A stretch of DNA of 64,000 nt from Agarilytica rhodophyticola (GTDB lineage Bacteria > Pseudomonadota > Gammaproteobacteria > Pseudomonadales > Cellvibrionaceae), in assembly GCF_002157225.2 (NCBI RefSeq), contig NZ_CP020038.1, positions 1 to 64,000 of the forward strand, written 5' to 3'. Position 1 is the stretch's first letter; each line of letters opens with the position of its first letter. The translations under genes were made by a program, and so were the position numbers. Below the pieces are notes generated by a model that saw only the letters and a program-made list of their open reading frames with translations, was not told the origin of the DNA and made no database searches. Below are positions 48,263 through 57,928 of this stretch, piece after piece.

Positions 48263-50533
48263 TTAAACGTTATAGACTTTATTAACAGGTAAATCGCGTA
48301 TACGTTTGCCACCTGCTGCGACGATGGCGTTAGTAAGGCTAGGTGCTACGGGGGGAACACCTGGCTCGCCAACACCTCTTGGGGCGTCGTTGCGGTCTAT
48401 TAAATGGATATGAATCTCAGGTGACTGAGACATACGTAGAACGGGATAATCATGGAAATTCGATTGTTCTACTTTACCATCTGCAAAGGTTATCTCACCA
48501 ATAAGTGCTGCACTTAAGCCAAAAATAACCGCTCCTTCCATTTGAGATTTCACGCGATCCGGATTGACAGCAAGTCCGCAATCTACTGCACAGTGCACTT
48601 CATCTACCGTTAGTTTTCCATCCATTAAGGTAACATGGGTTGCTATTGCCACATGGGTCAAAAAGCTATAGTGACAGGAAATTCCCCAACCTTCGTTTTT
48701 GGGTGTTTTCTTACCCCAGCCAGATTTTTTGGCAACCAACTTTAAGGTGTTCTTTAAACGTTGTGTTTCAAACGGATACTCATCCATTGATTTACTGTAA
48801 TTAGAAAGCTTGTAGCCGTGACTGGCGTAATCCATATTGCGATCACTGCCGATCATTTGCATCCACATGTCCACAGTATCGTGGCCTGTTTCCTTTGCCA
48901 GCTCATCCACGAAACTACCCAAAGCAAAGGCTTGTTGGATATTACATACAGAACGCATCCAGCCAATTCGGGTATGGGCGAAAACGGGGGTGGTATCCAC
49001 CTGTTCATTAGCCACATTAAAAGGCGTATTTGTTAAACCAAGATCCAGCTCTGAGTTTGAAGGATTATCGCCTTTGATATTCCAAAGGGAGCCGATGGAA
49101 GGATAGCAAGCACGGGCATGGAAGGCAGTGATATCTTTCTTTTTGTCCATGGCTGCTTTTAGTCGAACCGCACTAATAGCGTGGTAGTAGCCTTGTCTAA
49201 TGTCGTCCTCACGGCTCCACATGAGTCGCACAGGGCGTCCATTTAATGCCATGGATACATCCGCTGCTGCTAGAATAAAATCAGGCTTTGATTTTCTGCC
49301 GAAGCCGCCTCCTAACAGGGTCACATTAACTTTAACTTGATCGTCTTTAAGTCCGAAGCGCTCCATTAGATTTTTTTGCGCCGACTGAGGTGTTTGTGTG
49401 CTTGCCCACACTTCTATCTTATCTTTAGTGGCAATTGCGGCGGCGGCCATAGGTTCCATTGGAGCATGGACGAGATAGGGCACAGTATAGAGTGCCTCGA
49501 ATTCTTTATTGGCCGCAGCAAACGCTTTATCGATATCCCCTTTCTTACGCACAATATTCGCTTTGCCATTTTTGATGGAGTCTTTTATCTCCGCCATATA
49601 TTCAGCTGAGTTATGGTTTTGGTGAGAGCTTTTTTTCCACTGAATTTTAAGTTTTTTGCGACCTTCAAAAGCTGCCCAAGTATTACTTGCAACAACTGCA
49701 ATTCCGGGAAGGGGGTGAAAAACCGCAGGCATTGGCCGTGCTTTAATTTCAACTACATCAATAACACCGGGGACTTTTTTCGCTTCACTAGCATCAAAAG
49801 ATGTCACTCCTCCATCGAGATAGGGGCACTGTTCGATACTTGCATACACCATATTGGGTAAATCAACATCCATACCGTAGACAGTATCGCCAACCAGGAT
49901 TTTTTCCAAATCAACAATTTCAACAGGCTTTTTAATATAGCGAAAATCTTTTGTCGACTTGAATGTTAGCTCTGCAGTTTTAGGCGTGGGTATTTTCGCT
50001 GCAGCTTCAGCCAGCTCACCATAAGTGAAACTAGCCTTCGTTCCTTTTCTGATAATCTTATGGTTTTCCGCCTCACATTGTTCTAATGGAATGTTCCATT
50101 TAGCGGCGGCAGCTTTTCGTAACATCAGCTTTGCGGTAGCCCCCATTTCACGCATCACCGAATAAAAATCTCTTACGCTGCGCGAGCCATCTGTATTTTG
50201 GCTACCGTAGGCGGCATCTCCTCGAGCTTGCACAACCTTTACCTTATCCCAGTCGGCTTCAAGTTCATCGGCTACAACCTGGGGTAAACCTGTACGCGAG
50301 CCCTGCCCCATCTCAGAGCGGTGAGCAACGATATAGACCGTATTATCCGAGTCAATTTGGACAAAAATATTCATCGCAAGCGCATCTTTCGGTGTTTCTG
50401 GTGCGATTGGGAAAGGTGCATTAGCAACAGCAGGTAAGGATACCGTTAAACTCGATGCTCCAAGTGCTAGTCCACCACTGGCTTTGCCAGTAAGAGATAA
50501 AAAGTCGCGACGAGAAATTTTGGATATGGTCAT
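48263..50533 (-). CDS. Molybdenum hydroxylase large subunit (IorB-like)
   Basis: The 756 residues begin with a Tat signal, SRRDFLSLTGKASGG, so the mature enzyme is periplasmic. The body belongs to the xanthine-oxidase family with duplicated molybdopterin-binding domains: HRSEMGQGSRTGLPQVVADEL, VLLGGGFGRKS-type motif VTLLGGGFGRKSKPDF, and the active-site Glu region GVGEPGVPPVAPSLTNA. It resembles isoquinoline 1-oxidoreductase beta subunits; the real substrate is probably an aldehyde or N-heterocycle. It pairs with the [2Fe-2S] gene 9 bases upstream. Confidence 0.93.
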   Translation of the reverse strand: MTISKISRRDFLSLTGKASGGLALGASSLTVSLPAVANAPFPIAPETPKDALAMNIFVQIDSDNTVYIVAHRSEMGQGSRTGLPQVVADELEADWDKVKVVQARGDAAYGSQNTDGSRSVRDFYSVMREMGATAKLMLRKAAAAKWNIPLEQCEAENHKIIRKGTKASFTYGELAEAAAKIPTPKTAELTFKSTKDFRYIKKPVEIVDLEKILVGDTVYGMDVDLPNMVYASIEQCPYLDGGVTSFDASEAKKVPGVIDVVEIKARPMPAVFHPLPGIAVVASNTWAAFEGRKKLKIQWKKSSHQNHNSAEYMAEIKDSIKNGKANIVRKKGDIDKAFAAANKEFEALYTVPYLVHAPMEPMAAAAIATKDKIEVWASTQTPQSAQKNLMERFGLKDDQVKVNVTLLGGGFGRKSKPDFILAAADVSMALNGRPVRLMWSREDDIRQGYYHAISAVRLKAAMDKKKDITAFHARACYPSIGSLWNIKGDNPSNSELDLGLTNTPFNVANEQVDTTPVFAHTRIGWMRSVCNIQQAFALGSFVDELAKETGHDTVDMWMQMIGSDRNMDYASHGYKLSNYSKSMDEYPFETQRLKNTLKLVAKKSGWGKKTPKNEGWGISCHYSFLTHVAIATHVTLMDGKLTVDEVHCAVDCGLAVNPDRVKSQMEGAVIFGLSAALIGEITFADGKVEQSNFHDYPVLRMSQSPEIHIHLIDRNDAPRGVGEPGVPPVAPSLTNAIVAAGGKRIRDLPVNKVYNV

Positions 50534-50542
50534 AGTAAGCTC

Positions 50543-50998
50543 CTATTTCTTCATCTTAGCTGCTGATTTAATAGCATTTTTTATTCTTGGGTAGGTGCCA
50601 CAGCGGCAGATATTGCCCGACATAGCCACATCAATTTCACTATCGCTGGGCATTGCATTGGTTGCTAGCAATGCAGCTGCTGACATCATCTGGCCAGATT
50701 GGCAGTAGCCACACTGAGGCACTTTATGTTCACGCCATGCAAGTTGTACTGGGTGATCGGCATTTTCTGATAGACCTTCGATGGTTGTAACTGATTTACC
50801 TTTTGCAGCCGATACCGGCAAGCTACAAGAGCGTATTGGGCTACCGTCCAGTAATACTGTGCAGGCACCGCATAAGCCTTTTCCGCAACCGAACTTAGTT
50901 CCTGTGAGTTTGGCTATATCTCGAATCGCCCAAAGTAATGGCATATTGGGATCGACATCCAGTTCGACTGGTTTATCGTTTATTTTTAGTGTTTGCAT
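50543..50998 (-). CDS. [2Fe-2S] small subunit of the molybdenum hydroxylase (IorA-like)
   Basis: The 151 residues carry two iron-sulfur sites: a plant-type set in [24 protein letters not shown] and a second in [11 protein letters not shown]...[10 protein letters not shown]. These pass electrons from the molybdenum centre. It has no own signal peptide, so it may travel with the Tat-targeted large subunit by hitch-hiking. It starts ATG 50998 and is followed by the large subunit gene. Confidence 0.94.
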   Translation of the reverse strand: MQTLKINDKPVELDVDPNMPLLWAIRDIAKLTGTKFGCGKGLCGACTVLLDGSPIRSCSLPVSAAKGKSVTTIEGLSENADHPVQLAWREHKVPQCGYCQSGQMMSAAALLATNAMPSDSEIDVAMSGNICRCGTYPRIKNAIKSAAKMKK

Positions 50999-51157
50999 AG
51001 AATTTCCCCTTTTGAACTCTTAGCTCCGTATAACAGACTGGTTCAACGGTAGTTTGCTGTATCAATAAAAGTTTATATTGAATGATCGTGCGGATAAGTT
51101 ACTGCGAAAGTTATTTAATTTATGGCCAGCTCTAATAATCCTAATAAAGAGGTGGTC

Positions 51158-51772
51158 TTATAATGTATCAATTTGCCAATCGTTAAGCTGGCGCTCTGTG
51201 TCTATATCGTATTTTGCTTCTTCAAGAGCAAAGGCTGTTACGTTTTGCTGTTCTTGCTCAATAAGCCATTGCGCACCTTTATCACTTTGTAATTCTAGTA
51301 GTGCACTAAAATATTGTCTCGGAAATATAGTGGGTGCTCCGAGTATTTGGTTATAGTGCGCAGCAACGATTCGAGTAGGCTGCTGGTACCAAACTTCTCG
51401 CATATCTTTTAGTTGACTAGCGGTGATTGATATTTGGTCCGCCAGTAAAATTAATACACCATCGTAAGCTTCATCACTAATTTTACGAATACCAGAGGCA
51501 ATCGATGTTGAAACCCCTTGTTGCCAATTACTATTAACAACAACATTGACTCTTGGAAAGCGTGTTTCTATTGCACAGGTTTCCATAATTTCATCAAGAT
51601 AGGCTCCCAGGACTAAGTTAACCTCACCTGGAGCCACATCTAGAGCTCTTTCCAAACTATGTTCAAGTAAGGTTTTCTTAAAATCAATAGTGGCTAGCTG
51701 TTTGCAGCTACCAAATCGGCGCGAGCTACCTGCGGCGAGTAACACATACGCCAACCTTGGGTGATGACTCAT
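51158..51772 (-). CDS. MobA-like NTP transferase for the molybdenum enzyme
   Basis: The 204 residues have the nucleotidyl-transferase start YVLLAAGSSRRFGSCKQLATIDFKKTLLEH and ILLADQISITASQL. Such MocA-type proteins attach CMP or GMP to molybdopterin for xanthine-oxidase-family enzymes. It overlaps or abuts XdhC (51775), so both are translated together. Cytoplasmic. Confidence 0.9.
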   Translation of the reverse strand: MSHHPRLAYVLLAAGSSRRFGSCKQLATIDFKKTLLEHSLERALDVAPGEVNLVLGAYLDEIMETCAIETRFPRVNVVVNSNWQQGVSTSIASGIRKISDEAYDGVLILLADQISITASQLKDMREVWYQQPTRIVAAHYNQILGAPTIFPRQYFSALLELQSDKGAQWLIEQEQQNVTAFALEEAKYDIDTERQLNDWQIDTL

Positions 51773-51774
51773 AC

Positions 51775-52803
51775 TTAAGCTCCTTGTATTTTGTTCTCGA
51801 AATTAGATACTCTCACCCGACCTTCAATAACTTGATGACATTCCGACAAAATAGATAACGCGATAGTTTCTGGCAGTGTTGCCCCGATATCTAAGCCCGC
51901 TGGCCCACAGTAATATTGACTAAAATCTCTTTTATTGATTTTTGCAATACTTTCAACTTTTTCTCGCCGATGTTCTGGCCCTAAGATACCGATGTAACGC
52001 GCTTTGGATTTGTGTGCATAAATTAACGCGTCAGCGTCAAGTTGTAAACTATGAGTCATAATAACGATAGCATCGGGCTTTAGGTCTTCTTGCCAAGTAT
52101 TCGCCGCAGTTCGGATTATGGTAGCTTTTGGGAAGTCACTCGACTTTGCGTACGCAACACGCGTATCTGCAACTGTAACCCGCCAGCCAATATTTTGAGC
52201 CAATAATGCCAGAGGTTGAGCATCAAGACCACCGCCAAAAATTAACAAATGAGGCGCTGGGCAAATAAGCGACGCTAAGCATTTTTTGCCATCTTTAGTA
52301 ATCAGTTTTGATTGTGACTTATGTTTTTTTTCAAAAAAAATTTGATCGGATTCTGCAGCTTCAACGCTCCAGTTATGGGCATCGGTGCCGGGAGGATCAA
52401 TATCTTGTAGATAAATGCTACTCTTGTTTTGGCTTAAGCTATGGTGGATTTTATCCAGGCCTAAATAATTATGTTCTGCTGTGAGAGGTTGCAGAATTAT
52501 ACGAACCGCTCCACCGCAGCCAATACCGCGCTGCCAACCAGAGTCACTCTCGTGGCGTAAGTCATACTCCTCGATAAGAACTTTATTCATCATCAAGGCT
52601 TTACGCGCTTGGTTTACAAGTTCTCCTTCTAGGCAGCCACCGCTCAACATGCCGTACATCTGACCTAGGCTATTGAATAACATCATTGCACCAGCTTTTC
52701 TATAAGTAGATTTTTGGGTGCCGACAATAGTACCTAATACCCAGTCCAGTTCATCCCTGCGTGGGTACCAGTCTTGTAAAAGCCGATCGAAACGAATTGT
52801 CAT
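51775..52803 (-). CDS. XdhC-family molybdenum cofactor maturation protein
   Basis: The 342 residues have the two XdhC parts. The N-terminal CoxI-like domain shows DELDWVLGTIVGTQKSTYRKAGAMMLF and MYGMLSGGCLEGELVNQAR; the C-terminal Rossmann domain shows LLIFGGGLDAQPLALLAQNIGWRVTVADTR and YIGILGPEHRR. XdhC binds and sulfurates the molybdenum cofactor and delivers it to the apoenzyme. Gene order xdhC-mobA-iorA-iorB on the minus strand makes a functional unit with the two subunit genes. Confidence 0.93.
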   Translation of the reverse strand: MTIRFDRLLQDWYPRRDELDWVLGTIVGTQKSTYRKAGAMMLFNSLGQMYGMLSGGCLEGELVNQARKALMMNKVLIEEYDLRHESDSGWQRGIGCGGAVRIILQPLTAEHNYLGLDKIHHSLSQNKSSIYLQDIDPPGTDAHNWSVEAAESDQIFFEKKHKSQSKLITKDGKKCLASLICPAPHLLIFGGGLDAQPLALLAQNIGWRVTVADTRVAYAKSSDFPKATIIRTAANTWQEDLKPDAIVIMTHSLQLDADALIYAHKSKARYIGILGPEHRREKVESIAKINKRDFSQYYCGPAGLDIGATLPETIALSILSECHQVIEGRVRVSNFENKIQGA

Positions 52804-52877
52804 TGAGTGTATCCAGGCCGATTATTATTAGCTCTATATCTATATAGGTAGAATTGTATCAATAAGACATTATTATA

Positions 52878-53039
52878 TTATTTTTGATTCATCAATTTAT
52901 TAAAAAATTCCCTAGTCTTAACCCAAAACTCCTCATGTGAATCTTTTTTTACAGGATTATTGCTATTCTCTAGCGCCTTCAACTGAGAACAGAAGTTTTC
53001 CCGGTATTTTTCTGCAATATTGCCATAATTATATTTCAT
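52878..53039 (-). CDS. Short basic/acidic protein, 53 residues
   Basis: This 53-codon frame starts ATG at 53039 with GGGGAG six bases upstream and ends TAA at 52878. The protein begins MKYNYGNIAEKYRENFCSQ and ends EFFNKLMNQK; it is charged, with two likely helices and no membrane segment. I recognise no family. It sits 74 bases upstream of xdhC on the same strand, so it could be the first gene of the molybdenum unit. The good ribosome site and helical composition support it as real. Confidence 0.5.
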   Translation of the reverse strand: MKYNYGNIAEKYRENFCSQLKALENSNNPVKKDSHEEFWVKTREFFNKLMNQK

Positions 53040-53166
53040 TCTAGCTCCCCTTCATTAGTATCGATTGAATTAGATTTCAGAGGAGCATAAGACCTCAAGT
53101 TAAGTTGAGGTCAACAATAATAGGGGGATCCATGGCGATGTAGAGATTTTCCTCGATAACAAAGCC

Positions 53167-53592
53167 CTATTTCTTTTTGGGATATTTCTCAATAATCATA
53201 TCTGATTTACTGCGTAGCGATGATTTACTACGTACAGAATCGAATACAGTATCATTTTGATCAGGTTTTTCTGAGGATTTCTTTGGCTGAGATTGAGCTT
53301 GATTTGTCTCACCAGCTTTTTTCTCTGGTTCTGAGGGTTTCTCTGGCCTCAAAGCGATAAAAGAAAAAGTGATAAAGATCGCGAAACCTAGGCCGAACAT
53401 CAGCCATTTTACAATAAATGACAAGCCGATATGCTGTTCAGCATTTTTCAACTCTGCATAAGCGATGAAATCTCCATGCAGCCGGCTGACGATCCACCAG
53501 TATAAGAGCAGCATTATCGTGGCAATAATGACTTTTCGATACTTTTTCCAAATTACAGCGGCAAGCGTATATTTAATAACGTGCTTAAACAT
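53167..53592 (-). CDS. Hypothetical two-segment membrane protein
   Basis: The 141 residues show two hydrophobic segments (KVIIATIMLLLYWWIVSRL at about 20-38 and FIVKWLMFGLGFAIFITFSFIAL at about 60-82) and a polar Lys/Glu/Ser tail that is likely disordered and cytoplasmic. No family recognised. It begins three bases after the preceding gene 53596-53823, a tight two-gene operon. Confidence 0.6.
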   Translation of the reverse strand: MFKHVIKYTLAAVIWKKYRKVIIATIMLLLYWWIVSRLHGDFIAYAELKNAEQHIGLSFIVKWLMFGLGFAIFITFSFIALRPEKPSEPEKKAGETNQAQSQPKKSSEKPDQNDTVFDSVRSKSSLRSKSDMIIEKYPKKK

Positions 53593-53595
53593 TGT

Positions 53596-53823
53596 CTATG
53601 AAAAAAAGTTCAAGCCCAGTAGCGCCAATGCAGCTAACAAGCCTTTCTCTTTTAACTCGCTCTTAATTTTGTTTTCTTCCTCATGTACCACTACTTCGAG
53701 GTCTTCTTGAGAAAAATCTTCAGGGTCACGTCCTGCAATCACAATACGTGTTTTAGCTCTACTTATTGCCTTTTCACGGACAATAGCACGATATTTGTTC
53801 GGAATATAAGACAAAAACTTCAT
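53596..53823 (-). CDS. Hypothetical small protein, 75 residues
   Basis: The 75-residue protein is Glu/Lys-rich with a short hydrophobic end (LLAALALLGLNFFS). Segment AGRDPEDFSQEDLEVVVHEEENKI is charged and probably helical. It is not recognised. It is the first gene of a pair with 53167-53592; the tight spacing is the main reason to accept it. Confidence 0.55.
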   Translation of the reverse strand: MKFLSYIPNKYRAIVREKAISRAKTRIVIAGRDPEDFSQEDLEVVVHEEENKIKSELKEKGLLAALALLGLNFFS

Positions 53824-55079
53824 GTTCTATTGTCTGCGCTCAGTTAATAAATAAGAACAATGTGCCTGTGGCCTTTAACAGCCTTTAATAGAATATTGGG
53901 CATATTTTTCTTATTTAAATGTATGTTCTATTTCTATTCATTGTAATTTCCCACTTTATCAATAAGGCCATCTGTTTGATATAGATAAGTGTACTAGTGG
54001 CAAGCATAATGGATTATTCAAAATGCTTCTCACCAGTGAAGTTCTAATTTCGTTAGGTTGAGGGGCGGGCGGGATGAAATAAAGTAATAGTTATATTGTT
54101 ATTTTGTATGTTAGATATTACGCCAATTTTCCTCAAAGCTGCTTGGAAAACCATCACCTAAGCTTTGTTTGGATCAGTTGTATATCTAATTTGGCCTATA
54201 TAGACACATTAATAGCCTTGCCTTGCTGAAATATGATCGCCGATAACATTGAATGACGACATCAAGGTGATGATTTTGGGTAGATCATTTCTGCAAACAC
54301 TTTCAATAAACTAGCAAAGCACATCATCACAAGGTGGTCACTGTGCGCCTTGTATTTTTAATTGTGCTAATGAGGGTGACCAAATTGATGTAAGTGAGTA
54401 GTTGCTTTCAGTGTGTAACTGTAAACATGAAAAGGCTGTGGATCATACTCTGTTCAATTGGGTTTCTTTTAAAACCGCTATTGCTAATGTGAGCTTTCTG
54501 GCCGGATGTGGTGAGACTAAGTTAATTCATCCCACAGTGATACTTAATAAGAGGTAAATTGTCTCGATTTTGGGTCGGTCGATAGTTTTGATACTGTGAT
54601 CGGTGGTACGGGACAATAATGTGATTACCGGTTTGATGGACTTCAATCAGAGAGATGGCCGGCGCTAAAAGCCACTCAAATGGCGGAACGAAATAAAAGC
54701 TGACCGCATGTGGCCAGAGCTTTTGTGACATCACCAAACTGAACCAAACAGAAGCTTTGGTAAAAAAGGGAAAGGCCCATTCTTAGGCTATGTAAAGAAC
54801 CACATTGGATGAAGACTAGCTCAGTGAAAATAGCTTTAGGTTATTAAACAGGTTTTTTGCTACTGAGTAAAAACCCTCTTATTGATATTACTCACACAAA
54901 AACAATAGATGCTGTAGAAAAAGCAAATGATAATAGCCGCAATGTGAATATTCATACACGCCATCGATAATAATGAGAGTGTATTTTGAACATAGAAACT
55001 GTGATAATCCTTTCTCATTATAGAGATGCCCTAGAGCCTTTTGAAGAAGGCCAAACAAACATAAAAGAATGAGGATGCT
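53824..55079. other. Gene-poor region, possibly decayed
   Basis: This 1256-base stretch has no convincing gene. Between about 54330 and 54560 the plus strand reads a Cys-rich fragment (GGHCAPCIFNCANEG, a stop, then CNCKHEKAVDHTLFNWVSF), which could be remains of a gene broken by stops. A minus-strand frame at 54522-54737 has no ribosome site and no recognisable motif. mscS follows at 55080. Confidence 0.4.
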
Positions 55080-55904
55080 ATGGAAAACCTTGGCGCTGAT
55101 ATTCAGCAGCTTCAAAAAGTCTACGATATTATTGTAAATTTTTTGGTCACATACAGCTTCCAGCTGTTGGGCGCACTACTGGTTATGTTGGTGGGTCTAT
55201 TCGTAGCTAATAAAGTTAATAAGTTAGTTTTAAAAGCTTGTGAAAGTAAAAAATTAGATATTACGCTTTCACGCTTTATTGCAAATATCGCCAAAATAGT
55301 CGTTGTGGTTATGGTGGGCATTATCTGTCTGAATATGATAGGTATTAGCATTACTCCTTTAGTGGCTGCTATCGGTGCTCTATCTCTCGGCGCTGGTCTC
55401 GCAATTCAAGGCCTACTTTCCAATTATGGGGCTGGTCTCAATATCATTTTAACGCGGCCATTTATTGTAGGCGATACTATTTCAGTGCAGGGTGTGAGCG
55501 GTCAGGTACAGGATATTTTTCTTGCTTATACAATTCTCGTTAATGAAGATGATGTAAGAATTACAATACCTAACAAGCATATTGTCGGTGAGATTATCCA
55601 CAACTCTGATGAAGTAACTCTAGTGGAACTTGATGTGGGTGTTAGCTACAGCTCCGATTTAGAGCAAGTAATTAACGTGTTAACAGAAGTAGTTGAAAAG
55701 CATGACTTGGTCGATGAAAAAATTCCTGTTCAAGTTGGAATTAAAGAGTTTGCTGATAGCAGTGTCAATTTACAAGTACGATATAGTGCTCTGACAAATA
55801 GAGCGATAGCTTCCCGCTTTGCCATTAATAAACTTATCTGGGATACCCTACAAGAAAATAAAGTTGCTATACCCTTCCCTCAAAGAGAAGTGCGAATGCT
55901 GTAA
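55080..55904 (+). CDS. mscS: Small-conductance mechanosensitive channel MscS
   Basis: The 274 residues are a minimal MscS: three N-terminal membrane segments (the third, IGALSLGAGLAIQGLLSNYGAGLNIILTRPF, is the pore-lining helix), then the beta domain GDTISVQGVSGQVQDIFLAYTILVNEDDVRITIPNKHIVGEII and a C-terminal vestibule. It opens under membrane tension after osmotic downshock. The length matches the Escherichia coli protein. Translation starts at ATG 55080. Confidence 0.95.
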   Translation: MENLGADIQQLQKVYDIIVNFLVTYSFQLLGALLVMLVGLFVANKVNKLVLKACESKKLDITLSRFIANIAKIVVVVMVGIICLNMIGISITPLVAAIGALSLGAGLAIQGLLSNYGAGLNIILTRPFIVGDTISVQGVSGQVQDIFLAYTILVNEDDVRITIPNKHIVGEIIHNSDEVTLVELDVGVSYSSDLEQVINVLTEVVEKHDLVDEKIPVQVGIKEFADSSVNLQVRYSALTNRAIASRFAINKLIWDTLQENKVAIPFPQREVRML

Positions 55905-56209
55905 CAACTAGCCCTATTTTACTACGGACTACTAATACACGTTTAAGGTGCTTAAAAGTTAGTGGATACATTGCCATATCCATATTTTTAGAAGTAAATA
56001 AAGGTGATACATTGGCTACACTTTTGTGATGAAGTCTCTAATGCGTTTTGTAACTCTCTTTGCACGATAATTGTACGGATATTAGGGGCTATCAAATTAG
56101 TGCTAATAGGCCTGAAATAGCTTTTGCTGCAGTATACGCTTGCATAAAAATATGCTTATTTAAAGTTTCCCGTACGCGATATTTTTCTTTTATCTGTGGG
56201 GAGTTTTAA

Positions 56210-57181
56210 ATGTTGAATAAGTACGGTTCGTGTTTGTTAGCAGTCTTCTGCTTTTCATTATATGGATGCGGCAGTGGTGGTTCCGGTGGCAGCGATAGTG
56301 GATCTGGCGCTGCAGCTGCAGCTACTCCAACCCCGACTCCTGTTCAAAGCCCAACACCAACGCCCACTCCCGTAGCTGTTACCGGACGATTTGTTGATTC
56401 TGCGGTTGAAGGCTTGCGTTATCGAACGCAGACACAGCAAGGTACAACTAACAGTGATGGGGAATTCCTTTATATCGCGGGAGAGGAAATTACTTTCTCC
56501 ATTGGTGATATTGATCTTCCCACAATTTCAGCTACAAGTTTAATTACTCCCCTAGAAGTATTTAATACTACAGATTTCTCTAACACATCCGTGGCTAATC
56601 TTGCTCGATTATTGCAATCGTTAGATGTAGATGATGATCCAAGTAATGGTATTACTATTGCTGATCAAGCCCATGAAATGAGTATGGGGTTAAATATTGA
56701 TTTTGCAGCAACTTCCTTCGATACCGATGTGGTGAATCTAATAGCAAATAGCGGCTCATCTCGAACAGCGCTACAAACTACTGAAAATGCTGTTAGCCAC
56801 CTTATGCAGACTTTGGAGATGTTAAATGCTGCTGCTGGTTGTGGTAATGACCATCCGCTAGTCGGATCAACAGCGACATTTTCCACATTTCAGCATAATG
56901 TTAGTGGCGACTTAAGAGTAGTTAGTAACTGCCGCATTGAAATAACTAACTTTAATTACGATGGTGGAGGACCTGCTGTAGCGTTTTATGGAGGTACTGA
57001 TGGTGACTATTCTTCGCCAATAGGCTTTCCTCTAGGTGCTGCGATTAATGGTCGGCCCTATGTTAACGAGACAATAACAATCGACTTGCCCAACGGCGTA
57101 ACCTTGAATGATTTCGATGGTATTAGTGTCTGGTGTTTTGTATTTGATATAAATTTTGGCGATGCAATTTTCGGACGTTAA
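56210..57181 (+). CDS. Lipoprotein with a Pro/Thr-rich linker, function unknown
   Basis: The 323 residues have a lipoprotein signal (LYGC, Cys20), a Gly/Ser patch and a TPTPTP linker at about 43-62. A domain then reads GRFVDSAVEGLRYRTQTQQGTTNSDGEFLYIAGEEITFSIGDIDLP, a motif repeated in many marine proteobacterial lipoproteins. The C-terminal section is beta-rich with a lone Cys pair. It precedes a convergent lipoprotein gene; a palindromic hairpin lies between them. Localisation is the envelope. Confidence 0.75.
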   Translation: MLNKYGSCLLAVFCFSLYGCGSGGSGGSDSGSGAAAAATPTPTPVQSPTPTPTPVAVTGRFVDSAVEGLRYRTQTQQGTTNSDGEFLYIAGEEITFSIGDIDLPTISATSLITPLEVFNTTDFSNTSVANLARLLQSLDVDDDPSNGITIADQAHEMSMGLNIDFAATSFDTDVVNLIANSGSSRTALQTTENAVSHLMQTLEMLNAAAGCGNDHPLVGSTATFSTFQHNVSGDLRVVSNCRIEITNFNYDGGGPAVAFYGGTDGDYSSPIGFPLGAAINGRPYVNETITIDLPNGVTLNDFDGISVWCFVFDINFGDAIFGR

Positions 57182-57197
57182 GTCCTGTTAACAGGAC
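57182..57197. terminator. Perfect palindromic hairpin between convergent lipoprotein genes
   Basis: GTCCTGTTAACAGGAC is a perfect 16-bp palindrome centred on GTTAAC and lies directly after the stop of the first gene. The position between convergent genes makes bidirectional termination likely, although a terminator with no loop and T-tract would be weak. The core also occurs at 26836. Confidence 0.55.
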
Positions 57198-57201
57198 CTA
57201 A

Positions 57202-57831
57202 CTATAGGCTAGAAGTCTGTTGTGCTTCTGACGTTGTTGCTGGCGCATTATCTTTTAAAAAGTCATTGTGCCGCTTAACCCTCTGGGTAGCAGCGTAGAA
57301 CTCATCCTCTACAAAAATCTTGGCCATATCTTTTACCAGCTGGTTCATAGCTACGATAGCCGTTCGGTCGTAGTTGTTGATGGCATTGATTGATGTGCGT
57401 ACACGCCTTTTCCAGAGCAATGCGCCGTCGCGGGTTTCTAGGCGCAGGTGCAAAATAATTGTCCCCCAGCTTGAAAAGAAGAAGTTGCCAAATTTGATCT
57501 CTTCAACGTGGGCGCGAAGATATCCTGCATTGGCGGATCGAAAAGAAGTCTTTAGATCAGAGTTATAACCGGCAGCAACCAACGCTTGGCCGATACTCTT
57601 CATTATATTCGCGCTAGTGTCCCCCTGAGCCTTGATTGAGCCCACAGGTATGGTTAACAGCGTGGTCTTACCAACTTTGTTAGAGGACAAGCCTGTAGCC
57701 CTACTGGCGACGTTCACAGCCCCTTCACGTTGTACTTTAGGTGTATATGCCTTGGTGGATTTTAGCTCATCAATAGATGTACATCCGCTAAGAGCAATAG
57801 CGAATAAACCAAACAATAATACCTGTTTCAA
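57202..57831 (-). CDS. Lipoprotein of unknown function
   Basis: From TTG 57831 the protein is 209 residues with a compact signal MKQVLLFGLFAIALSGC and a lipobox LSGC. This start has GGAGG five bases upstream, whereas the longer form from 57891 gives a 36-residue signal that is too long. The body, TLLTIPVGSIKAQGDTSANIMKSIGQALVAAGYN and a Trp-rich strand pair, resembles small outer-membrane-associated lipoproteins of unknown role. Confidence 0.7.
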   Translation of the reverse strand: MKQVLLFGLFAIALSGCTSIDELKSTKAYTPKVQREGAVNVASRATGLSSNKVGKTTLLTIPVGSIKAQGDTSANIMKSIGQALVAAGYNSDLKTSFRSANAGYLRAHVEEIKFGNFFFSSWGTIILHLRLETRDGALLWKRRVRTSINAINNYDRTAIVAMNQLVKDMAKIFVEDEFYAATQRVKRHNDFLKDNAPATTSEAQQTSSL

Positions 57832-57928
57832 AACTACCTCCACCCATATTTTTATACGCCATAAGCTACTATGGCTCGTGGCTTTCATCAAGGAACAAAT
57901 GCTCAGAGCTTCTGACCTACGCGAGATT

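Noticed and set aside
54522-54737. Minus-strand 71-codon frame
   Set aside because: No ribosome site, no motif, composition typical of a chance frame in gene-poor DNA.
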